Below are positions 20,234 through 29,053 of a stretch of DNA of 64,000 bases, one piece after another. Below the pieces are notes generated by a model. That model was not told where the DNA came from. It searched no databases and worked only from the letters and a program-made list of their open reading frames with translations. Within the stretch, counting starts at the first letter, position 1, and each line of letters opens with the position of its first letter. The position numbers and the translations under genes were made by a program. The DNA is from Oryzomonas japonica (GTDB lineage Bacteria; Desulfobacterota; Desulfuromonadia; Geobacterales; Pseudopelobacteraceae), in NCBI RefSeq assembly GCF_008802365.1, contig NZ_VZQZ01000002.1:186001-250000 (forward strand), written 5' to 3'.

Positions 20234-21261
20234 ATATCCTGAAAAAACTGTTTTCCAAGAATCCTGCTGATATGGTGGCGCGTGGCGGTCGACTCATGGA
20301 GGAACACCACTATTACGAGGCGCGCCGTGTCTATGAGGATGCAAGACAACTTCTTTTGAGCGCCAACGGCGTCCAAGGCAAGGAGGAGTTGCTGGTTACC
20401 TGCGAAGAGCGGATTTGCAGCGCCAATCATGCGCTGGCCGAACTGAATATCAGTGAAGCGGAATCCGCCTTGGGGCGTGGGCTGCCGGATAAGGCGCTTG
20501 AACACCTGGAACTGGCAAAATCACTGACTGACGATGCCCTGCTACGGGAAAAGGCGGAGGGACTGGTTGCGCTCTGTTGTGGAAGCAGCGACGAGCAGAG
20601 AGAAACTGTTTCCGTAAGTGGGTGCTCTTCATGCAGTTCCTGCGTTCCGGAAGATCTCGTAACAGATGATTCTAGCGACGTAAACATGCCGCTAATGGAA
20701 TACTATGATCTGTTGATTCAACAGCTTCCACGCGAAATGTATAGCCGGTATTCCGATTTGGGAGAGGAATTTGCATCCATGTACGTGATTGCGAGCGGGA
20801 ACCGGTATGGCGACGCTTTAGAGCTGCTTGAAGCGTGGTACACCGGTTCGGATCGTGACATCTACTGCTACGAAAAGGGAATGATCCTGTTTCGGCTCGG
20901 CCACGTCGACACGGCTGAGACCAGCTTCCGGGATGCGATTGGGGCAAATGCCGCTAATTCCCTGGCTCATCTGGGGTTGGCCCTGCTGTTGATCGAAGGA
21001 CAGCGGCTTCATGAAGCGGGGCAGCAGCTTGAAATCATGATGTCGGCCGGGATATTGGCGGAACAATCCCGCCTTCTGCGCGCGGATGTTCACGTGCTTG
21101 CCGGTGACACCGACCGGGCAATTGATATGTATAGCGGGCTTCTGACTACTCCGTCAGCCCGCATGGCGGCCGAGAGGCTCCGCGACGTTCTGGTGCAATG
21201 CGGCCGCAGCAATGACGCAGCATATATCGTAAGGCGATATCTCGGGGGGTGTGGGCACTGA
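20230..21261 (+). CDS. Tetratricopeptide-like protein
   Basis: The 343-residue protein starts at GTG overlapping the rlmD stop (GTGA). The early part has TPR-like helix pairs (YYEARRVYEDARQLLLSANG, then ALGRGLPDKALEHLELAKSL). A Cys-rich linker around residues 132-138 reads CSSCSSC and could bind metal. The later half has more TPR units (LFRLGHVDTAETSFRDAI, AGDTDRAIDMYSGLL). No signal peptide or membrane helix is seen, so it is cytoplasmic. Function unknown; probably a scaffold. Confidence 0.75.
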   Translation: MNILKKLFSKNPADMVARGGRLMEEHHYYEARRVYEDARQLLLSANGVQGKEELLVTCEERICSANHALAELNISEAESALGRGLPDKALEHLELAKSLTDDALLREKAEGLVALCCGSSDEQRETVSVSGCSSCSSCVPEDLVTDDSSDVNMPLMEYYDLLIQQLPREMYSRYSDLGEEFASMYVIASGNRYGDALELLEAWYTGSDRDIYCYEKGMILFRLGHVDTAETSFRDAIGANAANSLAHLGLALLLIEGQRLHEAGQQLEIMMSAGILAEQSRLLRADVHVLAGDTDRAIDMYSGLLTTPSARMAAERLRDVLVQCGRSNDAAYIVRRYLGGCGH

Positions 21262-21322
21262 GGTCGCCGTTACGTTACTTACAACGGCCTGAAGTGGCAC
21301 AAATCCGGAGGTATGAGCAGAC

Positions 21323-21598
21323 ATGAACAAATCTGAGCTTATTGAGCAGTTGGCGGTCAGGAAGGACATCTCCAACAAGCGGGCTGAAGAGATCGTTAAT
21401 CTCATTTTCAACTCCATGACCGAAGCCATGGTGGAAGGCGAACGCATTGAGATTCGCGGCCTCGGCAGCTTTGTCATCAAGAGTTACGATACCTATACAG
21501 GAAGAAACCCCAAAACAGGTGAGCAGATTACGGTCAGCCCCAAGAAGCTTCCCTTCTTCAAGGTTGGTAAAGAACTGAAGGAGCGGGTGCTCGGTTAA
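21323..21598 (+). CDS. HU/IHF-family DNA-bending protein
   Basis: The 91-residue protein is a full-length member of the bacterial HU/IHF family. MNKSELIEQLAVRKDISNKRAEEIVN is the N-terminal helix pair, GLGSFVIKSYDTYTGRNPKTGE is the DNA arm with the intercalating proline near RNPKTG, and KKLPFFKVGKELKERV is the end. The arm and the PFFKVGKELK end look more IHF-beta-like than HU-like. It bends DNA and supports sigma-54 and recombination events. GGAGG lies 11 bases upstream; the imperfect hairpin GCCGTT/AACGGC (21266-21288) separates it from the TPR gene. Confidence 0.9.
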   Translation: MNKSELIEQLAVRKDISNKRAEEIVNLIFNSMTEAMVEGERIEIRGLGSFVIKSYDTYTGRNPKTGEQITVSPKKLPFFKVGKELKERVLG

Positions 21599-21663
21599 GC
21601 CTGGCCCCCCCCAATAACAAGCATTATGACGTTTTTTTGATTTGATGCGATGCAATGTGATGC

Positions 21664-21688
21664 CCCCCTCGCCTTACAGGTGAGGGGG
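21664..21688. other. GC-rich hairpin in the 378-bp gap after the HU/IHF gene
   Basis: CCCCCTCGCC and GGTGAGGGGG pair around TTACA with one G-T wobble (10-bp stem). It is not followed by a T-run, so it is not a textbook terminator, although a run of seven T lies 30 bases upstream. The rest of the gap (21599-21976) is AT-richer and shows no gene, tRNA or clear promoter that I can support. Confidence 0.5.
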
Positions 21689-21976
21689 ATGAGTGTCGTC
21701 GCCATAATCTCTCATTCCCCGTCCGATATTTCTTTCAATCGTTAATTTAATATGTTGCAGTTGACGGTTCCCGTGGTGTGCTGTCGGACATGACGTGGTG
21801 CCGGAACAATTAGCTGTGCTTTTCAGGGGGGCTCTGGTATAGTTTTCGAAGAGAAAGCTGTGGCTTTTGGCGCTCACTTTGCGTGGAATCCGCGCACTGA
21901 ATAGAATAATTGATAACGGGGCATGCTGCTGTTCAGGCTCGTGTCCCCGGAATTAAAGATATGGAGCAGTACCAAT

Positions 21977-23623
21977 ATGCCTCTCAGTCTGATTGAGGGC
22001 GCTTTGGGTGGGATAGGCCTGTTTTTGCTCGGTATGCGCCTCATGTCGGACGGCATCCGGACCGTGGCTGATGCTCGCATCAGAGACGTCTTTACTAAGC
22101 TTACCTCGAACCGTTTCTATTCCATGTTGTTCGGCATGGTCACCGCCTTGGCTGTTAATTCCGGCAGCGCTGCGGTGATCTTTACCATCGGTCTCGTCAA
22201 TGGTGGCGTCCTGAATATCTTTCAGGCGTTGAGCGTTTTGGGGGGGGTGCTCATCGGGGCTTCACTGCCCCTCCATATCCACATCATTCCCTACAGCCTG
22301 ATTTCGACCCCGCTCATTTTTTCCGGCGTCGTACTCAAATTCTTCGCCCGCAAACGCCGCTATGCCAACGCCGGTGACCTTATCCTTGGTATCGGCCTGC
22401 TCTTTCTTGGGTTGACCCTGCTGGAGGGAAGCTATCGTCCCTTTGATCATCATCCCTTCTACACCACCTTCAATGAGTTGTTTTTTCACCAGCCGATCCT
22501 GGCAACCATCTTTGGGGCGCTGATATCGTTTCTCGTTCAATCGGCCCGTTCTTCGGTGACGGTTGTCGCTTCGCTGTCGTCTGGGTATCAGATCGATCCG
22601 ATTACCGCCTCGCGTATGGTGTCGGGAGGTCTGATCGGCGTGGCGGCGATGGGGGCCTTGGCCTCGGTCGGGGGGAATTCCGTGACCCGCAGGGTCGCCA
22701 CGACCTACCTGTTTTTTGCCTTCTCAGTGGCCCTGCTGCTTGTGCCCCTTGCCTCACTCATGTTGGAGGCAGCCCAGCGCTTACCATTCGTCGAATTGTC
22801 GGGCGCCTGTAGCGAGGGCCAGCCGCTCTTCTGCCAACTGGCATGGGTACACACGGTCTCCAGCCTTCTGGTGGCGTGTATTCTGATCGCAATCAGCGCC
22901 CCGTTGGCCCGCATGCTCGGCGGCTCATCCGTAATCACCGGCAATGGGGCGGTTGCATCCCAACCCTGCGCCGGCTACCTTGACGAGCGCATCCTCAATA
23001 CGCCCCCGCTTGCCATGGAACAGGTCCGCAAGGAGATTATCCGCATGATGTCGGTGACGGCGTTCATGTACGCCGACATCCACGAAGTCCTGTCCGATTT
23101 CGACGCCCGCAGGGCGGATACCATTCGACAGCATGAACAGGTCCTCGATTCGCTCAATCACGAGATCACCACGTTCCTTGCCGCCCTGGCCCGGACCGCG
23201 GACAGCCCTGAGATCAGCTACGATATCCCCGGCCTTTTCCAGACGGTCAGCGACCTGGAACATGTGGGTGACCGTTGCGAGAACATCCTGGAGGGCATCG
23301 TAGCCAAAAAGGAGGCCGGCGTCGTTTTCTCGGAAGATGCGATGGATGACCTGAAACGGCTTGCCCAGGTTGTGGCTACCGCTATCAGCGATACCGAACA
23401 TATGATCAGGCATGGCTTCATCCGGGATGATTTTGATCTGGCGGCCGCAAAGACGGCGGCTCGCGTCGTCTTTGAGACGGCACGGCAGAACCATTTCGAG
23501 CGGATGAGCAATGGCGTCTGCCCGCCGCGGGCCGCCAAGCTGTTCAATGAAATGACCTCCGACTTCGAGGGGATAGCCAGGCTATGCTGGAACATCATCA
23601 CCTGCCAGGGGAGGAAACGCTGA
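21977..23623 (+). CDS. Na/Pi-cotransporter family protein with PhoU-like C-terminal domain
   Basis: I prefer the ATG at 21977 (GGAG 10 bases upstream), because the family begins LIEGALGGIGLFLLGMRLMSDG; a longer start at 21923 is possible. The 548-residue protein has two Na/Pi-cotransporter repeats with the QSS-like motifs NSGSAAVIFTIGLVNGG and QSARSSVTVVASL. About eight membrane helices reach residue 315. The last 200 residues are a helical PhoU-like domain. It takes up phosphate with sodium or controls its efflux. Its stop overlaps the ppx start, so phosphate transport and polyphosphate breakdown are coupled. Confidence 0.88.
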   Translation: MPLSLIEGALGGIGLFLLGMRLMSDGIRTVADARIRDVFTKLTSNRFYSMLFGMVTALAVNSGSAAVIFTIGLVNGGVLNIFQALSVLGGVLIGASLPLHIHIIPYSLISTPLIFSGVVLKFFARKRRYANAGDLILGIGLLFLGLTLLEGSYRPFDHHPFYTTFNELFFHQPILATIFGALISFLVQSARSSVTVVASLSSGYQIDPITASRMVSGGLIGVAAMGALASVGGNSVTRRVATTYLFFAFSVALLLVPLASLMLEAAQRLPFVELSGACSEGQPLFCQLAWVHTVSSLLVACILIAISAPLARMLGGSSVITGNGAVASQPCAGYLDERILNTPPLAMEQVRKEIIRMMSVTAFMYADIHEVLSDFDARRADTIRQHEQVLDSLNHEITTFLAALARTADSPEISYDIPGLFQTVSDLEHVGDRCENILEGIVAKKEAGVVFSEDAMDDLKRLAQVVATAISDTEHMIRHGFIRDDFDLAAAKTAARVVFETARQNHFERMSNGVCPPRAAKLFNEMTSDFEGIARLCWNIITCQGRKR

Positions 23624-24543
23624 TGGGTACCAGGATTGCGGCTATCGACTTCGGTACCAACACCGCCCGGCTGCTCGTGGCGGAGCCTCGGGATGACGGT
23701 TTTGAGCATATCCACCTCGAACGGGAGATCGTCCGCATGGGCGGCGGCTTCACCCGCGAGGAAGGACTCTCCGGGGACGCCCAACGGCGCGGTCTGGATT
23801 GTTTGCTACGTTTTGCCGGTATCATCGGCTCGCTGAACGTCTCCCATGTTCGTGCCGTCGCGACCAGCGCCGTGCGGGATGCGGTCAATGGCCAGGCATT
23901 CGTGGCGTCGATCCTCGATAAGACCGGCATAGAACTCACGGTTATCGACGGCATACATGAAGGGGAGTTGACCCTGGCCGGGGTTCTGGCCGGGCTTGAC
24001 CGCAGGGGAGAGGAACTCCTGGTCTTTGATGTGGGCGGCGGCAGCACCGAATATACGCTTGCGCGTGCAGGTCGTGCCCAGTTCGTCCGCAGCCTGCCCA
24101 TGGGAGTGGTCAGGCTGACCGAAGGCAAGGTGACGCCCGAGGCGGTGTCGGAAAAAATCGGCAGGGAACTGGATCTACTTGTGCAGGAGATGGCGACGGC
24201 CCACAGCAGGCCGACATCCGGCGCAACCCTGGTCGGTACCGCCGGCACCGCGACCACCCTGGCGGCCATCGCCATGGAGATGAAGGATTACGACTATCGC
24301 AAGGTTAACAATGCCACCATCTCCCGTCGGCAGATCGAGGCCATTTACGCCCGCCTGCTGCCCATGACCCCAGAGGAGCGGTTGACGATCCCCGGCCTGG
24401 AAAAGGGGAGGGAAGACCTTATCATCGCCGGGACGCTCATCATCCTGCATACCATGGAAAGGTTCGGGTTCGATACCCTGAAGGTGAGTGATTACGGATT
24501 GTTGGAGGGATTGGTGGTTGCGGGCGGCATCGCCGGCTTTTGA
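23623..24543 (+). CDS. Exopolyphosphatase / guanosine pentaphosphatase (Ppx/GppA family)
   Basis: The ATG at 23623 overlaps the previous stop (TGATG) and has GGGGAGG upstream, giving 306 residues. The ASKHA-fold phosphate loops are visible: AAIDFGTNTARLLVAE at the N-terminus, VFDVGGGSTEYTLA in the middle and GTAGTATTLAAI later. The short form lacks the C-terminal HD-like domain of E. coli Ppx. It hydrolyses polyphosphate or pppGpp; which one cannot be told. Its last 52 bases overlap the 3' end of the gene on the opposite strand. Confidence 0.9.
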   Translation: MGTRIAAIDFGTNTARLLVAEPRDDGFEHIHLEREIVRMGGGFTREEGLSGDAQRRGLDCLLRFAGIIGSLNVSHVRAVATSAVRDAVNGQAFVASILDKTGIELTVIDGIHEGELTLAGVLAGLDRRGEELLVFDVGGGSTEYTLARAGRAQFVRSLPMGVVRLTEGKVTPEAVSEKIGRELDLLVQEMATAHSRPTSGATLVGTAGTATTLAAIAMEMKDYDYRKVNNATISRRQIEAIYARLLPMTPEERLTIPGLEKGREDLIIAGTLIILHTMERFGFDTLKVSDYGLLEGLVVAGGIAGF

Positions 24544-25466
24544 GTCGAGGTGCGTTCCGCCAGTTCGCGGGCCTTGGCTTGTGACGCCTCAGCCTTGGAA
24601 CTATCGCCCAATTTGCTGAACAGATCTGCCAGCGCGCACTGGGCCGCACCGGCCGCCTTAAACCTGCCGGCACTGTAGTGAACGTCATAGGCCCGTTCCA
24701 GATAGCGGGCCGTTTTGTTGAGATCGCCGCCGGCGCGGGCCGTGGCCGCCAGCTCCTCCAGGTCCGAGGCGATCTTGGCGCTTGCGCCGATATGTTTATC
24801 GATCCCCAGCGCCTCCTTCAAAAGCTGTTCCGCCCCGCCGAAATCCTTGCCGTTCCGGGCGACGATTCCCAGCATCCGCAGAGAATTGGCCCTTTCCTCC
24901 CGGTTGTAGTCCCCGCGATTCTCCTCCAGTGCCCTTTTCACCGTCTGACCGGCCTTGAGCCACTCTCCCTGCGCCAAGAGGATACGCCCCACCAGATTGA
25001 GCCGCCTTCCCAGGGATGTCGCCGGTCCCGTTGCTACGGACCGTTCCGCCCATGCCAGTGCGGTTGCCGGATCGCCGGAGGCCAGGCAGACAAGTGCCTT
25101 CTCATGGGCTGCCTCGCCGTAGAAATCCGCTCGGGGGGTGAGAAGCTCCAGGGCCGCATCAATGGCGGCCGCTGCGGCCGCAAGGTCGTTGTTCAAGCGG
25201 CTCAGGCGGGCCAAGTTGATGAGTTCCACCGATTTCGCGGGGATGTCCTCGATGGATGAGCTTACGGCGAGCGCCTCCCTGAGCAATTTTTCGGCTTCGG
25301 CACCATCGCCTTTCTGCTCGGCACGGATGGCCCGTTTGAGGAGCATGTCGGCCCGTGATTCCGCCTCGGAACGCACCGCCTTGTTGCCGCCGCCAAAGCA
25401 GCCCGCCAGGGCGAGGCAGATCAGCAGGACGACCAGCCGTTGCAGGGACATGCGCAGGTTACTCAT
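24492..25466 (-). CDS. TPR-repeat lipoprotein of the MCE operon
   Basis: The start at the ATG ending at 25466 gives 324 residues and a lipoprotein signal (LVVLLICLALAGC, Cys23 lipidated); longer readings would run through mlaD. The rest is helical repeats of TPR type (AEKLLREALAVSSS, AWAERSVATG, AEQLLKEALGIDKH, KTARYLERAYDVH) with a Pro/Thr/Ser-rich end. It probably sits on the periplasmic face of the outer membrane and assists the MlaD-type protein, whose gene it overlaps by 8 bases. Its 3' end overlaps ppx antisense by 52 bases. Confidence 0.8.
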   Translation of the reverse strand: MSNLRMSLQRLVVLLICLALAGCFGGGNKAVRSEAESRADMLLKRAIRAEQKGDGAEAEKLLREALAVSSSIEDIPAKSVELINLARLSRLNNDLAAAAAAIDAALELLTPRADFYGEAAHEKALVCLASGDPATALAWAERSVATGPATSLGRRLNLVGRILLAQGEWLKAGQTVKRALEENRGDYNREERANSLRMLGIVARNGKDFGGAEQLLKEALGIDKHIGASAKIASDLEELAATARAGGDLNKTARYLERAYDVHYSAGRFKAAGAAQCALADLFSKLGDSSKAEASQAKARELAERTSTQKPAMPPATTNPSNNP

Positions 25467-26421
25467 AACTGTCACCCTTGATGAATATCTGGTCGCTCGC
25501 CGGCGGCGGGGATGAATCCCTGAGCAGCCAGGTGTTCTGGAGGGAATTGAGCAGCTTGTCGGTGCTGAACATGACGTCTTCGGTCTGGGAGAGCAGGCCG
25601 GGTAGCCTTGTGCGGGTGTCCCGGGAGATGTGCGCCACATTGCCCAGGGTCTCGTCGGCCTTATCCAGAAGCGGCGGAAGTTTTTTATTCAGCGTATCGA
25701 TGGCGCTGTTCACCTTGTTGAGGGTCGGCGTCAAGTCGATACTCTCGATCTTCCGGTTGGTGGTGTCGAGTACGCTGCCGGCCTGACCGGCAATGCGGTC
25801 GATGTTGCCGTTGGCCGATATGAGCAATCTGTCGGCGTTCCGGCGGGTGCCTTCCAGGTTGCGGGTCAGCACCTCCAGATTGCGGATGCTTTTCTTGAGA
25901 TCGCCGTTAGGGTCGTTGATATAGCCGATAATGTCCCTGACTTCGATCAATACCGGCTTGACCTTGTCGGCAATCTCTTCGGCCAGTTCGTCCAGCGCCT
26001 TTGTCTTCACGTAGCTGATGGCCTCGTTGTTCTTCAACTCCGGCTTGTCGAGGGAACCGACCGAAACCTCGACGATGGTGTCCCCCACCAGCCCCTCCTT
26101 CACCAGCTTGACGATGGAATCGTTGCGAATCCAGGTCTGGTACTTTTTGTCGATCTCGATGGCGATATCCACCATGGCCTGATCGTTTAGGGCGATGGAC
26201 GTGACCCGGCCGATTCTGAACCCGGAAAGTTTGACCGGCATCCCCTTGGTGAAGCCGGTGCCGCGGTCAACGGTAAAGTGCAGGTTGTATTTTGAGGAGA
26301 ATAAATCCTTTTGCAGGCCGAACAGGACGAGGGCCACGGCAATGCCGATAAGGGCAAGCACAATGAAGATACCGATCTTTCGTTCGAGGTTTTTGAATCT
26401 GGGGTCTTGTTCACGTATCAT
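25459..26421 (-). CDS. MCE-domain lipid-transport protein, MlaD type
   Basis: The 320-residue protein has one N-terminal membrane helix (IGIFIVLALIGIAVALVLFGL), an MCE domain at about residues 38-120 (YNLHFTVDRGTGFTKGMPVKLSGFRIG split by conserved glycines) and a long helical tail with heptad character to the C-terminus. MlaD-like proteins form periplasmic hexameric rings that shuttle lipids between membranes with an MlaFE ABC transporter. Here the neighbour on the 5' side is ATPase-like but lacks catalytic motifs, and no MlaE-type permease gene is present in the window. Confidence 0.9.
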   Translation of the reverse strand: MIREQDPRFKNLERKIGIFIVLALIGIAVALVLFGLQKDLFSSKYNLHFTVDRGTGFTKGMPVKLSGFRIGRVTSIALNDQAMVDIAIEIDKKYQTWIRNDSIVKLVKEGLVGDTIVEVSVGSLDKPELKNNEAISYVKTKALDELAEEIADKVKPVLIEVRDIIGYINDPNGDLKKSIRNLEVLTRNLEGTRRNADRLLISANGNIDRIAGQAGSVLDTTNRKIESIDLTPTLNKVNSAIDTLNKKLPPLLDKADETLGNVAHISRDTRTRLPGLLSQTEDVMFSTDKLLNSLQNTWLLRDSSPPPASDQIFIKGDSYE

Positions 26422-26436
26422 GGTTCGGCGCGTTCC

Positions 26437-27078
26437 TCACTGGAGCGAAATGATGCTATCGACCGGTACGTCCCGGGCCATGCCCTGAGATGTGGCCAGA
26501 TAGATGGACGTCATGCCGGCCGCTCCGCGGTGAAATTCCGTTGTGATGGCACCCCATTGGGTTCGTGCCGCCCCCGACAGGTCGTCGAAGCAGTTGGCGT
26601 AGACCATGATCTGTGGGGTGCATAAGGCGGCCCGGATAAAGGCTGCCATGCGTTTTTCGTGGAGCGTCAAATGGGCGGGCAGGGCCATAATGTTGCCGCG
26701 GTAGCCGAACATCTCCAGGTACCGCAGGGCCGTTTTCTCCGCTTCGGGCGCGATGCTCCCCTGGGTGTAGAGCAGGGGAAGCGTCATGTTCTCCCACAGT
26801 TTCAGGTTTGAAATCAGACCGCCCTTTTGCGGGACAATGCCGATACGGTGCCGCATCCGGTATAGCTGTGCCGATGGCAGCCCGGCCATGTCCTGCCCGT
26901 CCACATGCACCGAGCCGAAGGATGGCTGGGACAGACCGGTAATGAGCCGCGCCAGCATGGTGCCCACGTCCTCCCGGGCAGTGACGACCAAGGCCGAGCA
27001 TCCTGCCTGGATCTGGAGCGAAACCCCTTCCACGAGATCCGCACAGACTACGTTTCTGAACTCCACACTCCACGCCAT
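26437..27078 (-). CDS. ABC ATPase-like protein with degenerate catalytic motifs
   Basis: The 213-residue protein follows the MlaF/ABC ATPase fold but has lost its key residues. The Walker A position reads TAREDVGTM (33-41), with Gly39 where the essential Lys belongs. The signature position reads LTLHE instead of LSGGQ. At Walker B, VYANCFDD has Ala161 and Asn162 for Asp and Glu. The Q-loop stretch VPQKGGLISNLKLWENMTLP (Gln84) is intact. The frame is open and keeps the fold, so a non-hydrolysing structural or regulatory subunit is more likely than a dying pseudogene. It lies 15 bases upstream of the MCE gene. Confidence 0.75.
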   Translation of the reverse strand: MAWSVEFRNVVCADLVEGVSLQIQAGCSALVVTAREDVGTMLARLITGLSQPSFGSVHVDGQDMAGLPSAQLYRMRHRIGIVPQKGGLISNLKLWENMTLPLLYTQGSIAPEAEKTALRYLEMFGYRGNIMALPAHLTLHEKRMAAFIRAALCTPQIMVYANCFDDLSGAARTQWGAITTEFHRGAAGMTSIYLATSQGMARDVPVDSIISLQ

Positions 27079-27160
27079 GTCCTACATACTAGCGGCAAAT
27101 CAAACTATGTCAATTGTTAAGCGTTCGATTCGGGCCCGACGAATGTGCCTCTTTGCAACT

Positions 27161-27240
27161 GTTTTCATTGTATGAAAACAAAAATCGCAATTACTAAGGA
27201 TTGCAAACGATTTGCATTCCCGGCGCTCTTTTAGTATAGT
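27161..27240 (+). promoter_or_regulatory. Candidate promoter and operators of the ior operon
   Basis: TTGCAT (27212-27217), a 17-nt spacer and TATAGT (27235-27240) form a plausible sigma-70 promoter about 50 bases before iorA. An inverted repeat TGCAAA-CGA-TTTGCA (27202-27216) covers the -35 box. A second, perfect one, GTTTTCAT-TGT-ATGAAAAC, lies at 27161-27179. A TTATACAAA half-site similar to the icd operator is at 27259-27267. The 211-bp gap also separates the oppositely oriented MCE operon, whose promoter I could not locate. Confidence 0.5.
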
Positions 27241-27289
27241 TCACAATCCTACGCGGCTTTATACAAACTGACTACCCCAAGGAAACCAG

Positions 27290-29053
27290 ATGAAGAAAGA
27301 AATTCTATCCGGCAATGAGGCCATCGCCCGCGGTGCCTATGAGGCTGGTTGTCGTGTGGCCTGCGCCTATCCCGGCACCCCTTCCACCGAGATCCTCGAA
27401 AACACCGTCAACTACAAGGAAATCAATTCCTCCTGGGCCCCCAACGAGAAGGTTGCCCTGGAGGTCGCCATCGGGGCCTCTTTCGGCGGCGGCCGCGCCC
27501 TGTGCACCATGAAGCATGTCGGCGTTAACGTGGCGGCCGACCCGCTCTTTACCCTTTCCTATACCGGTGTTAACGGTGGTTTGGTGCTGGTCACGGCCGA
27601 TGACCCCGAGATGCACTCCTCCCAGAACGAACAGGACAACCGCAATTACGCCAAGTTTGCCAAGGTGCCGATGCTGGAGCCTGCCGATTCCCAGGAATGC
27701 AAGGAATTTACCCGGCTGGCCTTTGAACTCTCCGAGCAGTACGATACGCCGGTCATGCTGCGCACCACCACCCGCATCTCTCACAGCAAGTCCATTGTCG
27801 CCTTGGGCGAGCGGGCAAACGATCTGCCCGAGCCAAAGCTGATCAAAAATGCCGCCAAACTGGTGATGCTGCCGGGCAATGCCCGCGTCCGGCACCCTTT
27901 CGTGGAGGAACGCATCAAAAAACTCTCCGAGGCGGGCGCCGACATGGCCATCAACCGCCGGGAACTGCGCGACACCTCCATCGGTATCATCACCTCCGGC
28001 GTCTGCTACCAGTATGTACGCGAGGCCTTGCCCGACGCTTCGACCCTCAAGCTGGGCATGGTGCATCCCTTGCCCCAGACATTGATCCGTGAATTTGCCG
28101 CCCAGGTGGACAAGCTCTACGTGGTGGAGGAGTTGGACCCCTTTATCGAAGAGCAGGTCAAAGCCATGGGTATTGCCGTGACCGGCAAGGAACTGATTTC
28201 GCTGTGCGGCGAGTTGTCGCCGGGCCGCATTCGCACCGCTTTCGGCCTCCAACAGCCCCCTGCCGATGCCGGGGACAAGCTTCCCGGGCGCCCACCCAAC
28301 ATGTGCCCCGGCTGTCCCCACCGCGGGGTCTTCTTCGCCCTCAATCAGCTCAAGGCCTATGTTACCGGCGATATTGGCTGTTACACGCTGGGGTTCATGC
28401 CGCCGCTCTCGGCGATGGATACCTGCGTCTGCATGGGCGCCTCCATCGGCATGGCCACCGGCGTCAGCAAGGTCGTATCCGCCGAGGAAAAGAAGAAGGT
28501 CGTGGCCGTAATCGGCGACTCCACCTTCCTGCACACCGGCATCAACGGCCTGATGGATATGGTCTACAATAATTCGACCGCCACGGTCGTGATCCTGGAC
28601 AACCGCATTACCGCCATGACCGGCCGCCAGGACAATCCGGCCTCCGGCTTTACCTTGATGGACGATCCAGCCCACCGCATAGATTTTCCCCTGCTTTGCA
28701 AATCGCTGGGAGTCAGGCATATCCGGGTGATCAACCCCTTTGACCTGGAACAGACTAAAAACGTGCTCCGGGAAGAGATGGAACGCCCCGAGCCCTCGGT
28801 AATCATCACCGACAAACCCTGCGTCCTGGTCAAGCGGGAAGGAGTCTTCCACAAGGGGCCGGTCTATGAGGTCGCGGTCGAGAAGTGCACCGGTTGCCGC
28901 GCCTGCCTCAAGATCGGCTGCCCGGCCATCGAGTGGCGGCCGGCCGGGGACGGCAGCAAAAAGGGCACGGCCTTTATCGACCCGCTGCTCTGCACCGGCT
29001 GCGACGTCTGCCGGCAGTTGTGCAAGTTCGACGCGATCAGGAGGGCCAAATGA
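27290..29053 (+). CDS. iorA: Indolepyruvate:ferredoxin oxidoreductase, alpha subunit
   Basis: The 587-residue protein fuses the pyrimidine-binding and TPP-binding halves. The N-terminus GNEAIARGAYEAGCRVACAYPGTPSTE and KVALEVAIGASFGG are typical, and the TPP motif is GDSTFLHTGINGLMDMVYNN. The end carries two 4Fe-4S motifs, CTGCRACLKIGCP and CTGCDVCRQLC. With IorB it oxidatively decarboxylates aryl-2-oxo acids such as indolepyruvate and phenylpyruvate to aryl-acetyl-CoA, reducing ferredoxin. It overlaps iorB by 4 bases (ATGA). The downstream paaK and liv genes fit amino-acid degradation. Confidence 0.95.
   Translation: MKKEILSGNEAIARGAYEAGCRVACAYPGTPSTEILENTVNYKEINSSWAPNEKVALEVAIGASFGGGRALCTMKHVGVNVAADPLFTLSYTGVNGGLVLVTADDPEMHSSQNEQDNRNYAKFAKVPMLEPADSQECKEFTRLAFELSEQYDTPVMLRTTTRISHSKSIVALGERANDLPEPKLIKNAAKLVMLPGNARVRHPFVEERIKKLSEAGADMAINRRELRDTSIGIITSGVCYQYVREALPDASTLKLGMVHPLPQTLIREFAAQVDKLYVVEELDPFIEEQVKAMGIAVTGKELISLCGELSPGRIRTAFGLQQPPADAGDKLPGRPPNMCPGCPHRGVFFALNQLKAYVTGDIGCYTLGFMPPLSAMDTCVCMGASIGMATGVSKVVSAEEKKKVVAVIGDSTFLHTGINGLMDMVYNNSTATVVILDNRITAMTGRQDNPASGFTLMDDPAHRIDFPLLCKSLGVRHIRVINPFDLEQTKNVLREEMERPEPSVIITDKPCVLVKREGVFHKGPVYEVAVEKCTGCRACLKIGCPAIEWRPAGDGSKKGTAFIDPLLCTGCDVCRQLCKFDAIRRAK

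Noticed and set aside
26437-27078. Frameshifted pseudogene
   Set aside because: Motifs are degenerate but the frame is intact over the normal length, so I describe it as a pseudo-ATPase and not as a broken gene.
27305-28852. Minus-strand open frame of 515 codons
   Set aside because: Antisense to iorA, which has complete conserved motifs; the translated sequence is rich in Gly, His and Asp without domain character.
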